A stretch of DNA of 64,000 nucleotides from Psychrobacillus glaciei. GTDB lineage: Bacteria; Bacillota; Bacilli; Bacillales_A; Planococcaceae. Each line of letters opens with the position of its first letter. Within the stretch, counting starts at the first letter, position 1. The notes under the pieces are model-generated. The model was not told the origin of the DNA and made no database searches. It saw nothing but the letters and a program-made list of their open reading frames with translations. Positions 27,058 to 36,874 of this stretch are shown piece after piece. The stretch covers positions 2,728,001 to 2,792,000 of the forward strand of contig NZ_CP031223.1 in assembly GCF_008973485.1 (NCBI RefSeq), read 5' to 3'. A program made the position numbers and the translations under genes.

Positions 27058-28272
27058 TTACCAATTATTATTTTTATACTTTTTGTAGTAATTAAACTGA
27101 CGAGCAAGTAAAAATAACTTACGCATTAAGTGCTTATCCTTTTTATAGAACAGTGGATTACCCCACTTTCCTTCCTTCAAAAGTTGTTTAATTTCTGCTT
27201 GGATTTCTTTATTATCTACAAACTTTTTTAAAACAATTTTTGGCACAACCGTAAATAAATAATGTTCATCTAACAAGGTAAGCGGTTTTTCTTTGTTGTA
27301 AATAACATCATCTACAAAATAACGCGCCATATTATGTCCCAAGGCAGTCGTATAATAACTAGATCGCCCTTGTCGAATATTTACTTCAAATACTTTAAAC
27401 TTACCATCCCGTTCATCATATTTCAAATCGAAGTTTGCAAATCCTACATAACCGACTGCTTCTAAGAATTGTTGAAGTTTTAACATCATTTTCTCATTGT
27501 ATCTCGTAATAAGGGCCGTGTAGTTACCAATAGCAGTTACTGTATGCTCCTGGAGTACTACTTGGGCAAATGTACATAATTGTGCTTTACCCTTCGAACT
27601 CATGTAAAACACAGAATCCCACATGTAGGTGTCATCACCTGGAATATAATCTTGTATGATTAAATCTTCTATATATCCGCTTGCATTTACTTGATTTATA
27701 ACATCATTTAACTCTTCTCTATTTTCTACTCGATATACTTTTTGCTGACCCGGGAACTTGTTTTTATAATATTGGACACCATTGCTTGGTTTAATAATTA
27801 AAGGAAATAATACTTCATCCAAAAACGGCTCCTTCGTTAAACAAGAATAATAATAAGTTTTAGGTGCATCAATACCGTGCTTTTCACATAATTTATAAAA
27901 ATTCGCTTTCACGAGTAAATTATTCATCAGTTCTTCTGACATATAATTAAAGACATACATTTTTTTCAAAACTTCTGCGTTTTCAATAATTAAGCGTACA
28001 TAAAAATCGTTCGTCCCTACAAGCAATAATTGTTTTCCCGCGACCTTGTATTTCTCTGCTACTTCAGTTAAGACTGTAACAAATGCTGTCTTATCCCAAA
28101 GATTGGAGTGAATTTCTACATGGTCGATCATATTACTCCATTTGGTAAAAGACATTTCTTCTTTTCCAACTAAGATTGGCTTGATATTATATTCTTCATG
28201 AAATGAAATTGCCATATTGTATGCATTTATATCTGTCCCAATAATAATTGGGATAAAGGGTTGATTGTTCAT
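27058..28272 (-). CDS. ATP-grasp ligase, D-aspartate ligase (Aslfm) type
   Basis: 404-residue cytoplasmic ATP-grasp carboxylate-amine ligase. An N-terminal Rossmann-like region (FIPIIIGTDINAYNMAISF) is followed by the ATP-grasp core: Lys in LIIKPSNGVQYY, the loop IQDYIPGDDTYM, and the metal/ATP residues in GFANFDLKYDERDGKFKVFE and VNIRQGRSSYY. From memory these blocks closely follow Enterococcus faecium Aslfm, which activates D-aspartate for the Lys side-chain bridge of peptidoglycan. It starts 11 nt after phoR (GGAGG) and so appears to be the third gene of the phoPR transcript. The substrate is inference; another amino acid is possible. Confidence 0.8.
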   Translation of the reverse strand: MNNQPFIPIIIGTDINAYNMAISFHEEYNIKPILVGKEEMSFTKWSNMIDHVEIHSNLWDKTAFVTVLTEVAEKYKVAGKQLLLVGTNDFYVRLIIENAEVLKKMYVFNYMSEELMNNLLVKANFYKLCEKHGIDAPKTYYYSCLTKEPFLDEVLFPLIIKPSNGVQYYKNKFPGQQKVYRVENREELNDVINQVNASGYIEDLIIQDYIPGDDTYMWDSVFYMSSKGKAQLCTFAQVVLQEHTVTAIGNYTALITRYNEKMMLKLQQFLEAVGYVGFANFDLKYDERDGKFKVFEVNIRQGRSSYYTTALGHNMARYFVDDVIYNKEKPLTLLDEHYLFTVVPKIVLKKFVDNKEIQAEIKQLLKEGKWGNPLFYKKDKHLMRKLFLLARQFNYYKKYKNNNW

Positions 28273-28283
28273 ATTGACCTCCG

Positions 28284-29819
28284 TTAACTTTTAACAATTG
28301 GAATAGACACAGTAAATATTGTACCTTTCCCAACTTCACTTTCTACTTCTATTAATCCGTGATGCGCTTCAACAAGATGTTTAACAATGGCAAGTCCAAG
28401 ACCTGTACCACCAGAGTTTCTACTTCTTGCACGGTCAACACGGTAAAAGCGCTCAAATATTCGATTAATCTCTGATTTTTTTATTCCTATTCCTTCGTCT
28501 TGAATTTGGAAAACCCCGAACGTTTTGTTTTTATAGATATTCACATGTATAGTTGTATTTTCGGGAGAATACGTAATAGCATTTGCAAGCAGATTCATCA
28601 TTATTTGAATGAGTCTATTTTTATCTCCTAAAACATGAACATTTTCATCCACAGTTGTTTCCATTTTTATATTTTTTTCTTCCACTAAATGCGTAGTCAT
28701 TTCAAGTCCTCGAATAAGAATTTCACGAAGTTCCACTTTATTTAAATTAACTTTATATCCAACTTGTTCAACTTTTGATAAATCCAACAAATCATTAATA
28801 AGCATTTGTAATCGATTGCTCTCTTTATGAATAATTTCTAGAAAAGAAAGCAAGGTTTCCTCGTTTTTATACGCCCCGAACAACAACGTCTCCGAAAATC
28901 CCTTTATAGAAGTAACTGGTGTCTTTAATTCATGGGAAACATTGGCGACAAAGTCTTTGCGGATTTGTTCTAGTTTTATAAGTTCTGTAATATCGTGCAT
29001 GACAACAACAATCCCTAGCCATCTACCATGTTCCCCTATTACAGGAGCACCATATGCATCCATATAATAAGTATGAAGATTTCTCTGAATGTGAAGTTGT
29101 TCCCGATTGGAAGATTCGGTTAAAAAGAGCTTATCAATAAATGCTTCCATGTTATGAGGCAAACCTATTTTACGAAAAAGCTTACCGTCTACATTGTCTA
29201 ATGATAGTTGCAATTGATCTAAAAAGGAACGATTGACTATAGTTACGATTCCGTTTCCATCAATCATAATTAACGCACTGCCCATATTTTCGATTAGCGT
29301 TTTTAATCGCTCTTTTTCCGTTTCACGCATAATAGAAATGTCGTGTAGATTTCTCGCAAGAATATTGATGGAATTGCTTAATTTAGACATACCAGAAAAA
29401 TCATCTTCGAATGCTCTAATTCGATAGTTTCCTCTAGCAAGTTCCATCGCAGTTTCGGTTAGATGATCAATTGGTTGAGCATATTTTCTAAATATACGTG
29501 CCCCAAGAAATAAAGCCAATAAATAAGCTGCTATTACCGTAAAAAACAAAAGTAACCAAACAGAGTGCTGCACGCTAAAAATGGTATCATTTTGTAAGGT
29601 TGAAGACATCATATAATTGATATTATTTTGTTCTTCTTTTGGAAGATTAGTAGTACTTAAATAGTTGGATACTTTTTCAAATTTCGCGGACATTATTTTA
29701 TTTATGGAGTGTTCAACAAAAATTGGAAAAAGCTGTCCAAGGACAATTCCTAGTCCAGCTAATATTACTCCGATTAATATTGAATAAGTACGCAAAATTC
29801 GAGATTTATACGTTTTCAT
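28284..29819 (-). CDS. phoR: Phosphate-responsive sensor histidine kinase PhoR
   Basis: 511 residues. Two membrane helices (about 11-33 and 86-107) flank a short extracellular loop, then come HAMP, a PAS domain (LIMIDGNGIVTIVN), the HisKA H-box FVANVSHELKTPVTSIKGF and an ATPase domain (DEGIGIKKSE; GGTGLGLAIVKHL). Synteny between mdh and polA identifies it as PhoR. The ATG overlaps the phoP stop by four bases (ATGA). Confidence 0.94.
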   Translation of the reverse strand: MKTYKSRILRTYSILIGVILAGLGIVLGQLFPIFVEHSINKIMSAKFEKVSNYLSTTNLPKEEQNNINYMMSSTLQNDTIFSVQHSVWLLLFFTVIAAYLLALFLGARIFRKYAQPIDHLTETAMELARGNYRIRAFEDDFSGMSKLSNSINILARNLHDISIMRETEKERLKTLIENMGSALIMIDGNGIVTIVNRSFLDQLQLSLDNVDGKLFRKIGLPHNMEAFIDKLFLTESSNREQLHIQRNLHTYYMDAYGAPVIGEHGRWLGIVVVMHDITELIKLEQIRKDFVANVSHELKTPVTSIKGFSETLLFGAYKNEETLLSFLEIIHKESNRLQMLINDLLDLSKVEQVGYKVNLNKVELREILIRGLEMTTHLVEEKNIKMETTVDENVHVLGDKNRLIQIMMNLLANAITYSPENTTIHVNIYKNKTFGVFQIQDEGIGIKKSEINRIFERFYRVDRARSRNSGGTGLGLAIVKHLVEAHHGLIEVESEVGKGTIFTVSIPIVKS

Positions 29820-30532
29820 TGGTTCTTAGGCTCCTCAAATTTATACCCAAGACCTCGTATTGTTTTTATAAATATTGGTTTTCTACTGTTTTCTTCAATT
29901 TTGTCTCTCAGATGACTAATATGAACATCTACAATTCGAGTATCACCTGCAAAGTCATAATTCCATACTGCACTAAGCAACTGATCTCGAGTCAATACCC
30001 TATTTTTATTTTCGATTAAATAAACTAGTAATTCAAATTCTTTTGGCGTAAATTCAATAGGATTATTATTTAGTAAAACTTCAAAGCGATCAGGAAAAAC
30101 TTGTAATGCTCCATATATATATAACTCTTCGGAAGATTTTGATCCCGAGTTTTGCGCTTCCGATGACATACTAGAACGTCGAATCATCGCTTTAACTCTC
30201 GCTGTTACTTCTCTTGGACTAAATGGTTTTGTCATATAGTCGTCTGCTCCTAATTCAAGACCCAACACTTTATCAAACTCTTCATCTTTGGCAGTAAGCA
30301 TGATAATTGGTGTTTGAATTTTCTTCATACGAAGCTCTTTACATATTTCCATACCATCCATAAATGGTAACATCCAATCTAACACGATAACATCTGGATG
30401 GTTATTTATAGCAAGATTTAAACCCTCACGACCATCGCTAGCTGTCATTACTTCAAATCCTGCTTCTTCTAAATTATATTTTAATAATGTTACAATTGAA
30501 CTCTCATCGTCTACAACTAATACTTTTTTCAT
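29816..30532 (-). CDS. phoP: Phosphate response regulator PhoP
   Basis: 238-residue OmpR-type regulator. The receiver domain has the acidic pocket VVDDE, the phospho-acceptor in VIVLDWMLPF and the switch Lys in MTKPFSPRE. A winged helix follows (EFTPKEFELLVYLIEN; TRIVDVHISHLRDKIEE; IRGLGYKFE). The start is the ATG at 30532 with GGGGG 7 nt upstream. It controls the Pho regulon, including teichoic/teichuronic acid genes in relatives. Confidence 0.95.
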   Translation of the reverse strand: MKKVLVVDDESSIVTLLKYNLEEAGFEVMTASDGREGLNLAINNHPDVIVLDWMLPFMDGMEICKELRMKKIQTPIIMLTAKDEEFDKVLGLELGADDYMTKPFSPREVTARVKAMIRRSSMSSEAQNSGSKSSEELYIYGALQVFPDRFEVLLNNNPIEFTPKEFELLVYLIENKNRVLTRDQLLSAVWNYDFAGDTRIVDVHISHLRDKIEENSRKPIFIKTIRGLGYKFEEPKNQ

Positions 30533-30586
30533 TTTTTTACCCCCAATTTGATTTGAAACCCCCATTCCAAATCAACCGACTAAAAA

Positions 30587-31057
30587 TCACTTCCCATTTT
30601 CACCATCTTGATCTTCTAACATTGGTGGTGAAACATGGAATGTCCCATCTACTACTGTTTGGTCATCCTCATTTATAGCAGTAATATGAATGATCGCATT
30701 ATTTGCGTTTATATGTATTTCTTTCACCTCAAAAGTGAACTCAATAACAGAATAATGATACGCTGGATTAGGATAAGTTAATATTTGTTTCGTTATATGG
30801 GATCCTGGTCCGGGTAAATATTTTGAAATAGCAGATGTAATAACCCCACATAACATAATTGGTGGAACAACTGGTTTTTCATAAACTGTTTTGGACGCAT
30901 AGTCATGCTGTATATATAACGGATTGTTATCATTCGTTAACCCTAAGTATAAAAGTAAATCTTTGTCTTCTATCTTTTCAGTAATGGTTAATTTCTCGCC
31001 AATAGAGAGTTCTTCAATCTTCCTACCTATTTTGATTGTTTTCCCTAATAACAACAA
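30587..31057 (-). CDS. MaoC-like (hot-dog fold) dehydratase-family protein
   Basis: About 156 residues of the MaoC/R-specific hydratase fold. The motif DNNPLYIQHDYAS (near residue 45) matches the catalytic Asp/His segment of (R)-specific enoyl hydratases, and the VVPPIMLCGVITSAIS helix follows. The start is uncertain: only TTG codons fit, and the one at 31057 or 31054 is best spaced from GGGGG. Possible role in acyl-CoA or acyl-ACP metabolism, unproven. It precedes phoP on the same strand. Confidence 0.75.
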   Translation of the reverse strand: MLLLGKTIKIGRKIEELSIGEKLTITEKIEDKDLLLYLGLTNDNNPLYIQHDYASKTVYEKPVVPPIMLCGVITSAISKYLPGPGSHITKQILTYPNPAYHYSVIEFTFEVKEIHINANNAIIHITAINEDDQTVVDGTFHVSPPMLEDQDGENGK

Positions 31058-31099
31058 TTCATCCCCCAATCAGTATACTACTTATATCTTAACAATAAG

Positions 31100-31420
31100 T
31101 ATAAGAAAAGCGCAAGCGCCCTTTAGGTGCACCTTGTCTTCTCTATTTCTAGAGTGCTTTGGACGAAACATTTGCTCCTGCGGTTACTCGTCGCAAAAAG
31201 AATTTTTGTTACACTATTACCTTGGGAATTTTTGTGGAATGAGAATCTTGTGGCGGATGTTTGTCCGTCGACTTCTTGAAATTTGTAGAGACAAGGTACA
31301 TAAGGCTTGGATAATGAGAGGATAAATCATTTCTTATTCTTTTAAAAGCGGACGAAGATACAATTTCGTCCGCTCAGCGCTTCTCTATCTATAGATGCTA
31401 TCTATTTTTGGGGGTTCTAC
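31100..31420 (+). repeat. Family B repeat, copy 1
   Basis: About 320 bp. Head AGAAAAGCGCAAGCGCCC, then ACCTTGTCTTCTCTATTTCT, which can pair with GTAGAGACAAGGT at about 31285-31297, and near the 3' end the hairpin AGCGGACGAA-GATACAA-TTTCGTCCGC (31346-31373). It carries a 35-bp module (TTTGCTCCTGCGG...) that copies 2 and 3 lack, and lacks their GGATC-type internal hairpin. It begins about 40 bp upstream of the MaoC-like gene. Confidence 0.8.
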
Positions 31421-31693
31421 TTGCCCTATTGATAAAGAATGGAAAGTACCTGTTCATCATTTCGCTGAATCATAATGTCTTACTTATTTGCACGGTTATT
31501 ACTTCTTCTGTAAGGGAAATCATCTTGAGTTTGCGATACATGCGGTTGAACTTGCGTTATCACACTTTTAATTTCTGTTATACCCATATTGGAGCGACTT
31601 GATGCTTGCCCCCTGTAAAGCGTCCGCTTGCTGGGGAAATCAACCCGTTACTGGCATGAAACTTCATATACTTTCTTATTCTTTTAAAATTTT
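31421..31693. other. Intergenic stretch without recognised features
   Basis: No open frame with a ribosome site. A short AAAGCGTCCGCTTG fragment near 31617 resembles a decayed family A piece. Nothing else seen. Confidence 0.5.
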
Positions 31694-31737
31694 AAAAAAA
31701 TGTAGGCAATCTCGATTAATATCGATATTGCCTACAG
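31694..31737 (-). terminator. Terminator of citZ-icd-mdh
   Basis: TGTAGGCAAT (31701-31710) pairs with ATTGCCTACA (31727-31736). Seven Ts follow on the minus strand. Confidence 0.92.
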
Positions 31738-31781
31738 TCTAAATAGAGCAGGTTTATGCCGCTCGATTAATATTATTTTCA

Positions 31782-32720
31782 TTAAGCTAAAACGTTCATT
31801 ACTGCTTTAACTGATTCAGCAGATTTGTTCAACAACATTTTTTCTTCTTCTGTTAACTCTAATTCGATAATTTTTTCGATACCGCCAGCACCTAATACAG
31901 TTGGTACCCCAAGATAAATACCGTCCATACCATATTCGCCTTCCAAATAAGCGATGGAAGGAAGTACTCGTTTTTGATCTTTTAAAATCGCTTCTGCCAT
32001 TTCAACTAAAGAAGCAGCTGGTGCATAATAAGCAGAACCATTACCAAGAAGGTTAACGATTTCAGCTCCACCTTTACGAGTGCGCTCAACAATTTCTTCT
32101 AAACGACTAGCGTCAATTAACGTTTCTAACGGAATACCACCAGCGTATGAATATCTTACTAAAGGAACCATGTCATCACCATGTCCACCAAGTACAAAAC
32201 CAGTTACATCTTTAACAGATAGGTTTAGTTCTTGTGCTACAAACGTACGGAAACGAGCTGTATCAAGTACACCAGATTGTCCGATTACTCGTTCTTTAGG
32301 TAATCCTGATTCTTTATAAACAGTGTAAGTCATTGCATCGACTGGGTTAGTTAATACTAGGATTATTGTGTTAGGAGAATGTTTAACAATTTCTGAAGTT
32401 ACAGCTTTCATTACTTTTTGGTTAGTTTGAACTAAATCGTCACGGCTCATACCTGGTTTACGTGCAATACCAGCAGTAATAATTACTACGTCTGAGTCTT
32501 TCGTATCTTCATAGTTGGAAGTACCAATGATGTTAGCATCAAAACCTTGCACAGGGCCAGCTTCAGCCATATCTAAAGCTTTACCTTTAGTTGGGTTTTC
32601 TGCTTGTGGAATGTCCACTAAAACAATATCTCCAAGTTCTTTTTGTGCGAGTAAGAATGCAGTTGTTGCACCCGTGAAGCCGCCACCAATTACTGAGATC
32701 TTATTACGTTTTATTGTCAT
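31782..32720 (-). CDS. mdh: Malate dehydrogenase
   Basis: 312-residue LDH-like NAD malate dehydrogenase of the TCA cycle. NAD fold [15 protein letters not shown], substrate Arg loop [11 protein letters not shown] and catalytic HG in [11 protein letters not shown]. Third gene of citZ-icd-mdh. Confidence 0.98.
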   Translation of the reverse strand: MTIKRNKISVIGGGFTGATTAFLLAQKELGDIVLVDIPQAENPTKGKALDMAEAGPVQGFDANIIGTSNYEDTKDSDVVIITAGIARKPGMSRDDLVQTNQKVMKAVTSEIVKHSPNTIILVLTNPVDAMTYTVYKESGLPKERVIGQSGVLDTARFRTFVAQELNLSVKDVTGFVLGGHGDDMVPLVRYSYAGGIPLETLIDASRLEEIVERTRKGGAEIVNLLGNGSAYYAPAASLVEMAEAILKDQKRVLPSIAYLEGEYGMDGIYLGVPTVLGAGGIEKIIELELTEEEKMLLNKSAESVKAVMNVLA

Positions 32721-32749
32721 TAGAAAACTCTCCTTTTTTGATATGCAAA

Positions 32750-32775
32750 AGGGAAGGATTAATCCTTCCCTAAAA
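32750..32775 (-). terminator. Intercistronic hairpin between icd and mdh
   Basis: AGGGAAGGATT with AATCCTTCCCT, a perfect 22-bp palindrome with a short T tract on the minus strand. With no loop bases it could attenuate or stabilise mRNA ends rather than terminate fully. Confidence 0.6.
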
Positions 32776-32795
32776 AACCTAATGTAATTTACTGT

Positions 32796-34061
32796 TTACA
32801 TATTTTTAATTAATTCATCAGCGAACTCAGAACATTTAACTTCTGTTGCCCCGTCCATTAAACGAGCAAAGTCATAAGTTACAACTTTAGCAGCAATAGA
32901 TTTTTCCATTGAATCCATAATTAATTTTGCAGCTTCATTCCATCCAAGATGTTCAAGCATTAATACACCTGAAAGGATGACAGAAGATGGATTTACTTTA
33001 TCTAAACCAGCATATTTCGGAGCTGTTCCGTGAGTAGCTTCGAAAATTGCATGTCCAGTTACGTAGTTAATGTTTGCTCCTGGAGCAATACCAATACCAC
33101 CAACTTGAGCAGCTAAAGCATCCGAAATATAGTCTCCGTTTAAGTTCATAGTAGCTACTACATCGAACTCTTTAGGACGAGTTAAAATTTGTTGTAAGAA
33201 GATATCAGCGATTGAATCTTTTACTAAGATTTTGCCAGCTGCAAGTGCTTCAGTTTGCGCTTTGTCAGCAGCTTCTGTACCTTGCTCTTCTTTGATAGCA
33301 TCATATTGGTTCCAAGTAAATACTTTATCACCGAATTCTTGTTCAGCTACTTCGTAACCCCAAGTTTTGAAAGCACCTTCTGTGAACTTCATGATATTAC
33401 CTTTGTGAACTAATGTTAAAGAAGTACGACCTTCTTTAATAATGTAGTTAAGAGCAGCGCGTACTAAACGTTTTGTTCCTTCTTCAGAAATTGGTTTAAT
33501 ACCAATACCAGAAGTTTCAGGGAAACGGATATTTTTAACAGCGAATTCATTTTTTAAGAAGTCGATTAACTTTTTAGCTTCATCTGAACCTTTTGCATAT
33601 TCGATACCAGCATAAATATCTTCCGTATTTTCACGGAAAATGACCATATCTGTATCTTCTGGACGCTTAACCGGTGAAGGTACACCAGTGAAATAACGAA
33701 CTGGGCGTAGACAAGTATATAGGTCAAGTTCTTGACGTAGAGCTACGTTTAAAGAACGGATACCTCCACCGATTGGTGTTGTAAGTGGACCTTTAATAGC
33801 GATTAAATACTCATCAATTACGTCAAGAGTTTCTTGTGGCAACCATTCGCCTGTTTGATCGAACGCTTTTTGACCTGCAAGAACTTCTTTCCATTCAATT
33901 TTCTTTTCACCGTTATATGCTTTTTCTACAGAAGCTTCTAAAACGCGGGATGCAGCTGCCCAAATATCTGGACCTGTTCCGTCTCCTTCTATGAAAGGAA
34001 TTATTGCTGTGTTCGGTACATTAAGTACACCGTTTTCTACTGTTATTTTACCTGTTGTCAT
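32796..34061 (-). CDS. icd: Isocitrate dehydrogenase (NADP)
   Basis: 421 residues, the usual bacillary length. [13 protein letters not shown] at the start, the substrate/phosphorylation loop [19 protein letters not shown] and the metal-binding [15 protein letters not shown] and [17 protein letters not shown] are intact. TCA cycle; second gene after citZ. AGGAGG stands 9 nt before the ATG. Confidence 0.98.
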   Translation of the reverse strand: MTTGKITVENGVLNVPNTAIIPFIEGDGTGPDIWAAASRVLEASVEKAYNGEKKIEWKEVLAGQKAFDQTGEWLPQETLDVIDEYLIAIKGPLTTPIGGGIRSLNVALRQELDLYTCLRPVRYFTGVPSPVKRPEDTDMVIFRENTEDIYAGIEYAKGSDEAKKLIDFLKNEFAVKNIRFPETSGIGIKPISEEGTKRLVRAALNYIIKEGRTSLTLVHKGNIMKFTEGAFKTWGYEVAEQEFGDKVFTWNQYDAIKEEQGTEAADKAQTEALAAGKILVKDSIADIFLQQILTRPKEFDVVATMNLNGDYISDALAAQVGGIGIAPGANINYVTGHAIFEATHGTAPKYAGLDKVNPSSVILSGVLMLEHLGWNEAAKLIMDSMEKSIAAKVVTYDFARLMDGATEVKCSEFADELIKNM

Positions 34062-34090
34062 TTGTCATTTCCTCCTACTTTCATAATCAT

Positions 34091-34121
34091 AGGGCCCAAA
34101 ACACATAAGTGTTTCAGCCCT
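34091..34121 (-). promoter_or_regulatory. Hairpin between citZ and icd
   Basis: AGGGC with GCCCT closing an inner AACAC/GTGTT stem, lacking a T run. Probably a processing or partial termination structure. Confidence 0.4.
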
Positions 34122-34141
34122 AATTCATTAAGAAAATTCTA

Positions 34142-35260
34142 TTATCTTTCTTCAATTGGAATATATTTTTGCATTCCAGGTCCGATATAATCTGCACGTG
34201 GACGAATTAAGCGGTTATCTGAATATTGCTCTAAAATATGTGCTGTCCAACCAGAAACACGTGAAACAGCAAAAATAGGTGTAAATAAATCATGATCAAT
34301 ATTTAGAGAATGATATACAGAAGCTGAATAGAAGTCAACGTTCGGTGGTAAATTCTTTTGACCAGTTACGATATCTTCAATTTTCACCGACATATCATAC
34401 CATTTAGACTCTCCGCGAAGAGCTGTTAATTTTTTAGACATCTCACGCAAATGTTTTGCTCTTGGATCGCCTTTTCTATACACGCGATGACCAAAGCCCA
34501 TGATTTTTTCTTTGTTTGCAAGTTTTGCATTAATAAAGTCTTCTACGTTGTCGACTGTACCAATTTCAGTTAACATTTTCATCACTTGTTCGTTTGCTCC
34601 ACCATGTAGTGGTCCTTTAAGAGCACCAATAGCAGCTACCACGCCTGAATACATATCAGAAAGGGTTGCAACACAAACACGAGCTGTAAATGTTGATGCA
34701 TTCAGTTCATGATCTGCATGAAGAACTAATGCTTTATTAAATGCTTCAATTTCAATTTCTTCTGGCATTTCACCTGATAGCATGTACATGAAATTTGCAG
34801 CATAACCTAAATCTAATTTAGGTGCAATCGGATCAAGTCCTTTACGAACGCGAGAAAATGCTGTCACTAAAGTTGGGAGTTTAGCTTGAAGTTTAATGGC
34901 TTTTAAGTAGTTCGCCTCATCAGACATATCTTCAGCTGCATCATCATATAATGCAAGCATAGAAACAGCCGTTCTAAGAGCCGACATAGGGTGAACTTTT
35001 GAGATTGGATAAGTTTTGAAATGATTAAGTATTTCTTGAGGAACTGACATATTATCAGCCAATTGTTGTTTTAATTCTGCAAGTTCGTCCGCTTTTGGAA
35101 GGCGTTTATTCCATAGTAGAAATACTACCTCTTCAAAGCTTGCATTTATTGCTAAATCATCAATATCATAGCCAACATATGTAAGTGTGTCATCAATAAT
35201 TGAACTGATGGCAGACTGCGTTGCTACAACACCTTCTAAACCACGAGTAGTTGCTGTCAT
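34142..35260 (-). CDS. citZ: Citrate synthase
   Basis: 372 residues. Catalytic-site segments GPLHGGANEQVMKM, IMGFGHRVYRKGDPRA and FTPIFAVSRVSGWTAH are intact. First gene of the citZ-icd-mdh operon. AAGGAGAG precedes the ATG. Confidence 0.98.
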   Translation of the reverse strand: MTATTRGLEGVVATQSAISSIIDDTLTYVGYDIDDLAINASFEEVVFLLWNKRLPKADELAELKQQLADNMSVPQEILNHFKTYPISKVHPMSALRTAVSMLALYDDAAEDMSDEANYLKAIKLQAKLPTLVTAFSRVRKGLDPIAPKLDLGYAANFMYMLSGEMPEEIEIEAFNKALVLHADHELNASTFTARVCVATLSDMYSGVVAAIGALKGPLHGGANEQVMKMLTEIGTVDNVEDFINAKLANKEKIMGFGHRVYRKGDPRAKHLREMSKKLTALRGESKWYDMSVKIEDIVTGQKNLPPNVDFYSASVYHSLNIDHDLFTPIFAVSRVSGWTAHILEQYSDNRLIRPRADYIGPGMQKYIPIEER

Positions 35261-35363
35261 AAAAATCTCTCCTTCTTGTCCAGATTAAATACTTTGTCTC
35301 CCAAGGTCAGCGGATAATGATCTATCTGGTTATGAAATGTACCTTATTCATGCTTACTATTGT

Positions 35364-35406
35364 ATTATAATCAATTTGGGCGATTTTGTGAATGAAAACG
35401 CTTAAA
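35364..35406 (-). promoter_or_regulatory. citZ promoter with an adjoining cre-like site
   Basis: TTCACA (35387-35392) and TATAAT (35364-35369) with 17-bp spacing on the minus strand. ATGAAAACGCTTAAA (35392-35406, plus strand) matches the CcpA cre consensus with one deviation. citZ is CcpA-repressed in B. subtilis, so catabolite control is likely. The site could also affect divergent ytvI. Confidence 0.65.
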
Positions 35407-35459
35407 AAAATTAAAAAATAGTGTTTTAGTTTCCAAATAGTTGAAAAGATTGGGTGAAA

Positions 35460-36422
35460 ATGATTGCTTTGCAAATAAATAAGAAAGAAATTATTTCTCT
35501 ATGGATACCAATTGGTATTATTATACTAATATTATTTATTGCATACCCTTTAGCTCTAGCAATTTTATGCGGATATTTTTTACATCCTATTACTAATTTT
35601 TTCTACAATAAGTTCAAAATCCCAATAATCTTAAGTGTTCTTCTTACGGAATTCCTCATTTTATCTGGGATTCTATTATTACTATTCTTTTTAGTACAAT
35701 CTCTCATTGATTTAATACCACTTATTCATAGCCATGTTGTAAAAATACCGGTTATCGAGTTAAAAAGACTTCCAATATTTTCAATGTTCGAAGAGGAATT
35801 TCAAACTATTTTAAATAATATAATGAATAATCTTTTGATTTACATTACTCATTTACCTTCCTATTTTTTTGAACTTTTTCTTTTTAGTATGGGATTATTT
35901 TTATCGTTACATGAATCTTTAAAAAATCGACTGTGGTTTTTAGTATACCTTCCGAAAAAAACAAGAGGTTTTAGTGAAAGAGCCTTGAAGAAGTCTTCTG
36001 GGGTTATGAACAAATTTATTTCCGTAGAAGTAAAACTATTTTTATTAACTTTTATTCTACTAACTATTGGTTTCGCCATATTAGGTCTGCATCAACCACT
36101 AAAGTATGCTTTTTTAGTTTCCTTAGTTGATAGCATACCTTTTCTAGGGACTGGCTTAATATTGATACCACTTAGTATTTACTTTTTTTTACTAAATCAA
36201 CATACTGTAGGTATCATAATCTTACTGCTATATGTATTTGTTCAGTTGACTAGGCATATTGTGGAGTCCATGTTATGGTCTTCCTCTATGCAAATAAAGG
36301 CTGTCCACGTATTCTTTCTAAGCGCGGCAGCCATTTTAATCTTTGGAGTAATAGGAATATTATTTAGTCCATTCATTTATTTAATCGCAAATAAATGGAT
36401 AGGTATTACAAAGTCTTCATGA
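35460..36422 (+). CDS. ytvI: AI-2E family (UPF0118) membrane permease
   Basis: About 320 residues with around eight hydrophobic segments and the family block LVDSIPFLGTGLILIP. YtvI-type proteins of this superfamily are poorly characterised; related members act as ion or small-molecule exporters. ATG at 35460 or GTG two codons earlier; the ribosome site is weak either way. It overlaps the end of convergent fxsA by 17 bp. Confidence 0.85.
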   Translation: MIALQINKKEIISLWIPIGIIILILFIAYPLALAILCGYFLHPITNFFYNKFKIPIILSVLLTEFLILSGILLLLFFLVQSLIDLIPLIHSHVVKIPVIELKRLPIFSMFEEEFQTILNNIMNNLLIYITHLPSYFFELFLFSMGLFLSLHESLKNRLWFLVYLPKKTRGFSERALKKSSGVMNKFISVEVKLFLLTFILLTIGFAILGLHQPLKYAFLVSLVDSIPFLGTGLILIPLSIYFFLLNQHTVGIIILLLYVFVQLTRHIVESMLWSSSMQIKAVHVFFLSAAAILIFGVIGILFSPFIYLIANKWIGITKSS

Positions 36423-36798
36423 CAATCACTTGACCTTTTTTCATTTTTTTTCGAATCCATTTATAAATAAGTGGTTTAAATAGATTTCTGGAAGGACCAA
36501 ACAAAAGTAATAGACCTATAATATCTGATATAAAACCTGGAAAAATGACTAATATAGAACCAATAAATACACATATTCCATTGATAGCTGCTTCTCCAGG
36601 TGCTTGATGATTTTTTAAACTATCTGAAAACTCTCTAAATGCTTTCATTCCTTGTTTTTTAACAAAGTAAGCTCCTATTATTCCTGATGCTAAAATGAGA
36701 AGAAATGTATAACCTACTCCGATAGTTTTACCGGATAAAAGTAAAATATATAATTCCATTACTGGAATGACAATAAATAAACTTAAAATCCATTTCAT
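36406..36798 (-). CDS. fxsA: FxsA-family membrane protein
   Basis: 130 residues, three or four membrane segments, with the family patterns PVMELYILLLSG and FPGFISDIIGLLLLFGP. FxsA affects phage exclusion in E. coli; the Bacillus role is unknown. ATG at 36798 with GGAGGG upstream. Confidence 0.92.
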   Translation of the reverse strand: MKWILSLFIVIPVMELYILLLSGKTIGVGYTFLLILASGIIGAYFVKKQGMKAFREFSDSLKNHQAPGEAAINGICVFIGSILVIFPGFISDIIGLLLLFGPSRNLFKPLIYKWIRKKMKKGQVIVMKTL

Positions 36799-36822
36799 GT
36801 ATTCACCCTCCATATATATGGT

Positions 36823-36856
36823 AATTGCCTCACCTTTTATGGTGAGGCAATTTTTA
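36823..36856 (+). terminator. Hairpin with T run on the plus strand
   Basis: AATTGCCTCACC (36823-36834) pairs with GGTGAGGCAATT (36841-36852) followed by Ts on the plus strand only. It lies between pyk and fxsA, both minus-strand, so it may block transcription from ytvI entering pyk antisense. Confidence 0.7.
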
Positions 36857-36874
36857 GATTAGGTTTACTTTTGG

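Noticed and set aside
31100-31420. Family B repeats as a CRISPR array
   Set aside because: Copies are about 300 bp, kilobases apart, without regular spacers or cas genes.
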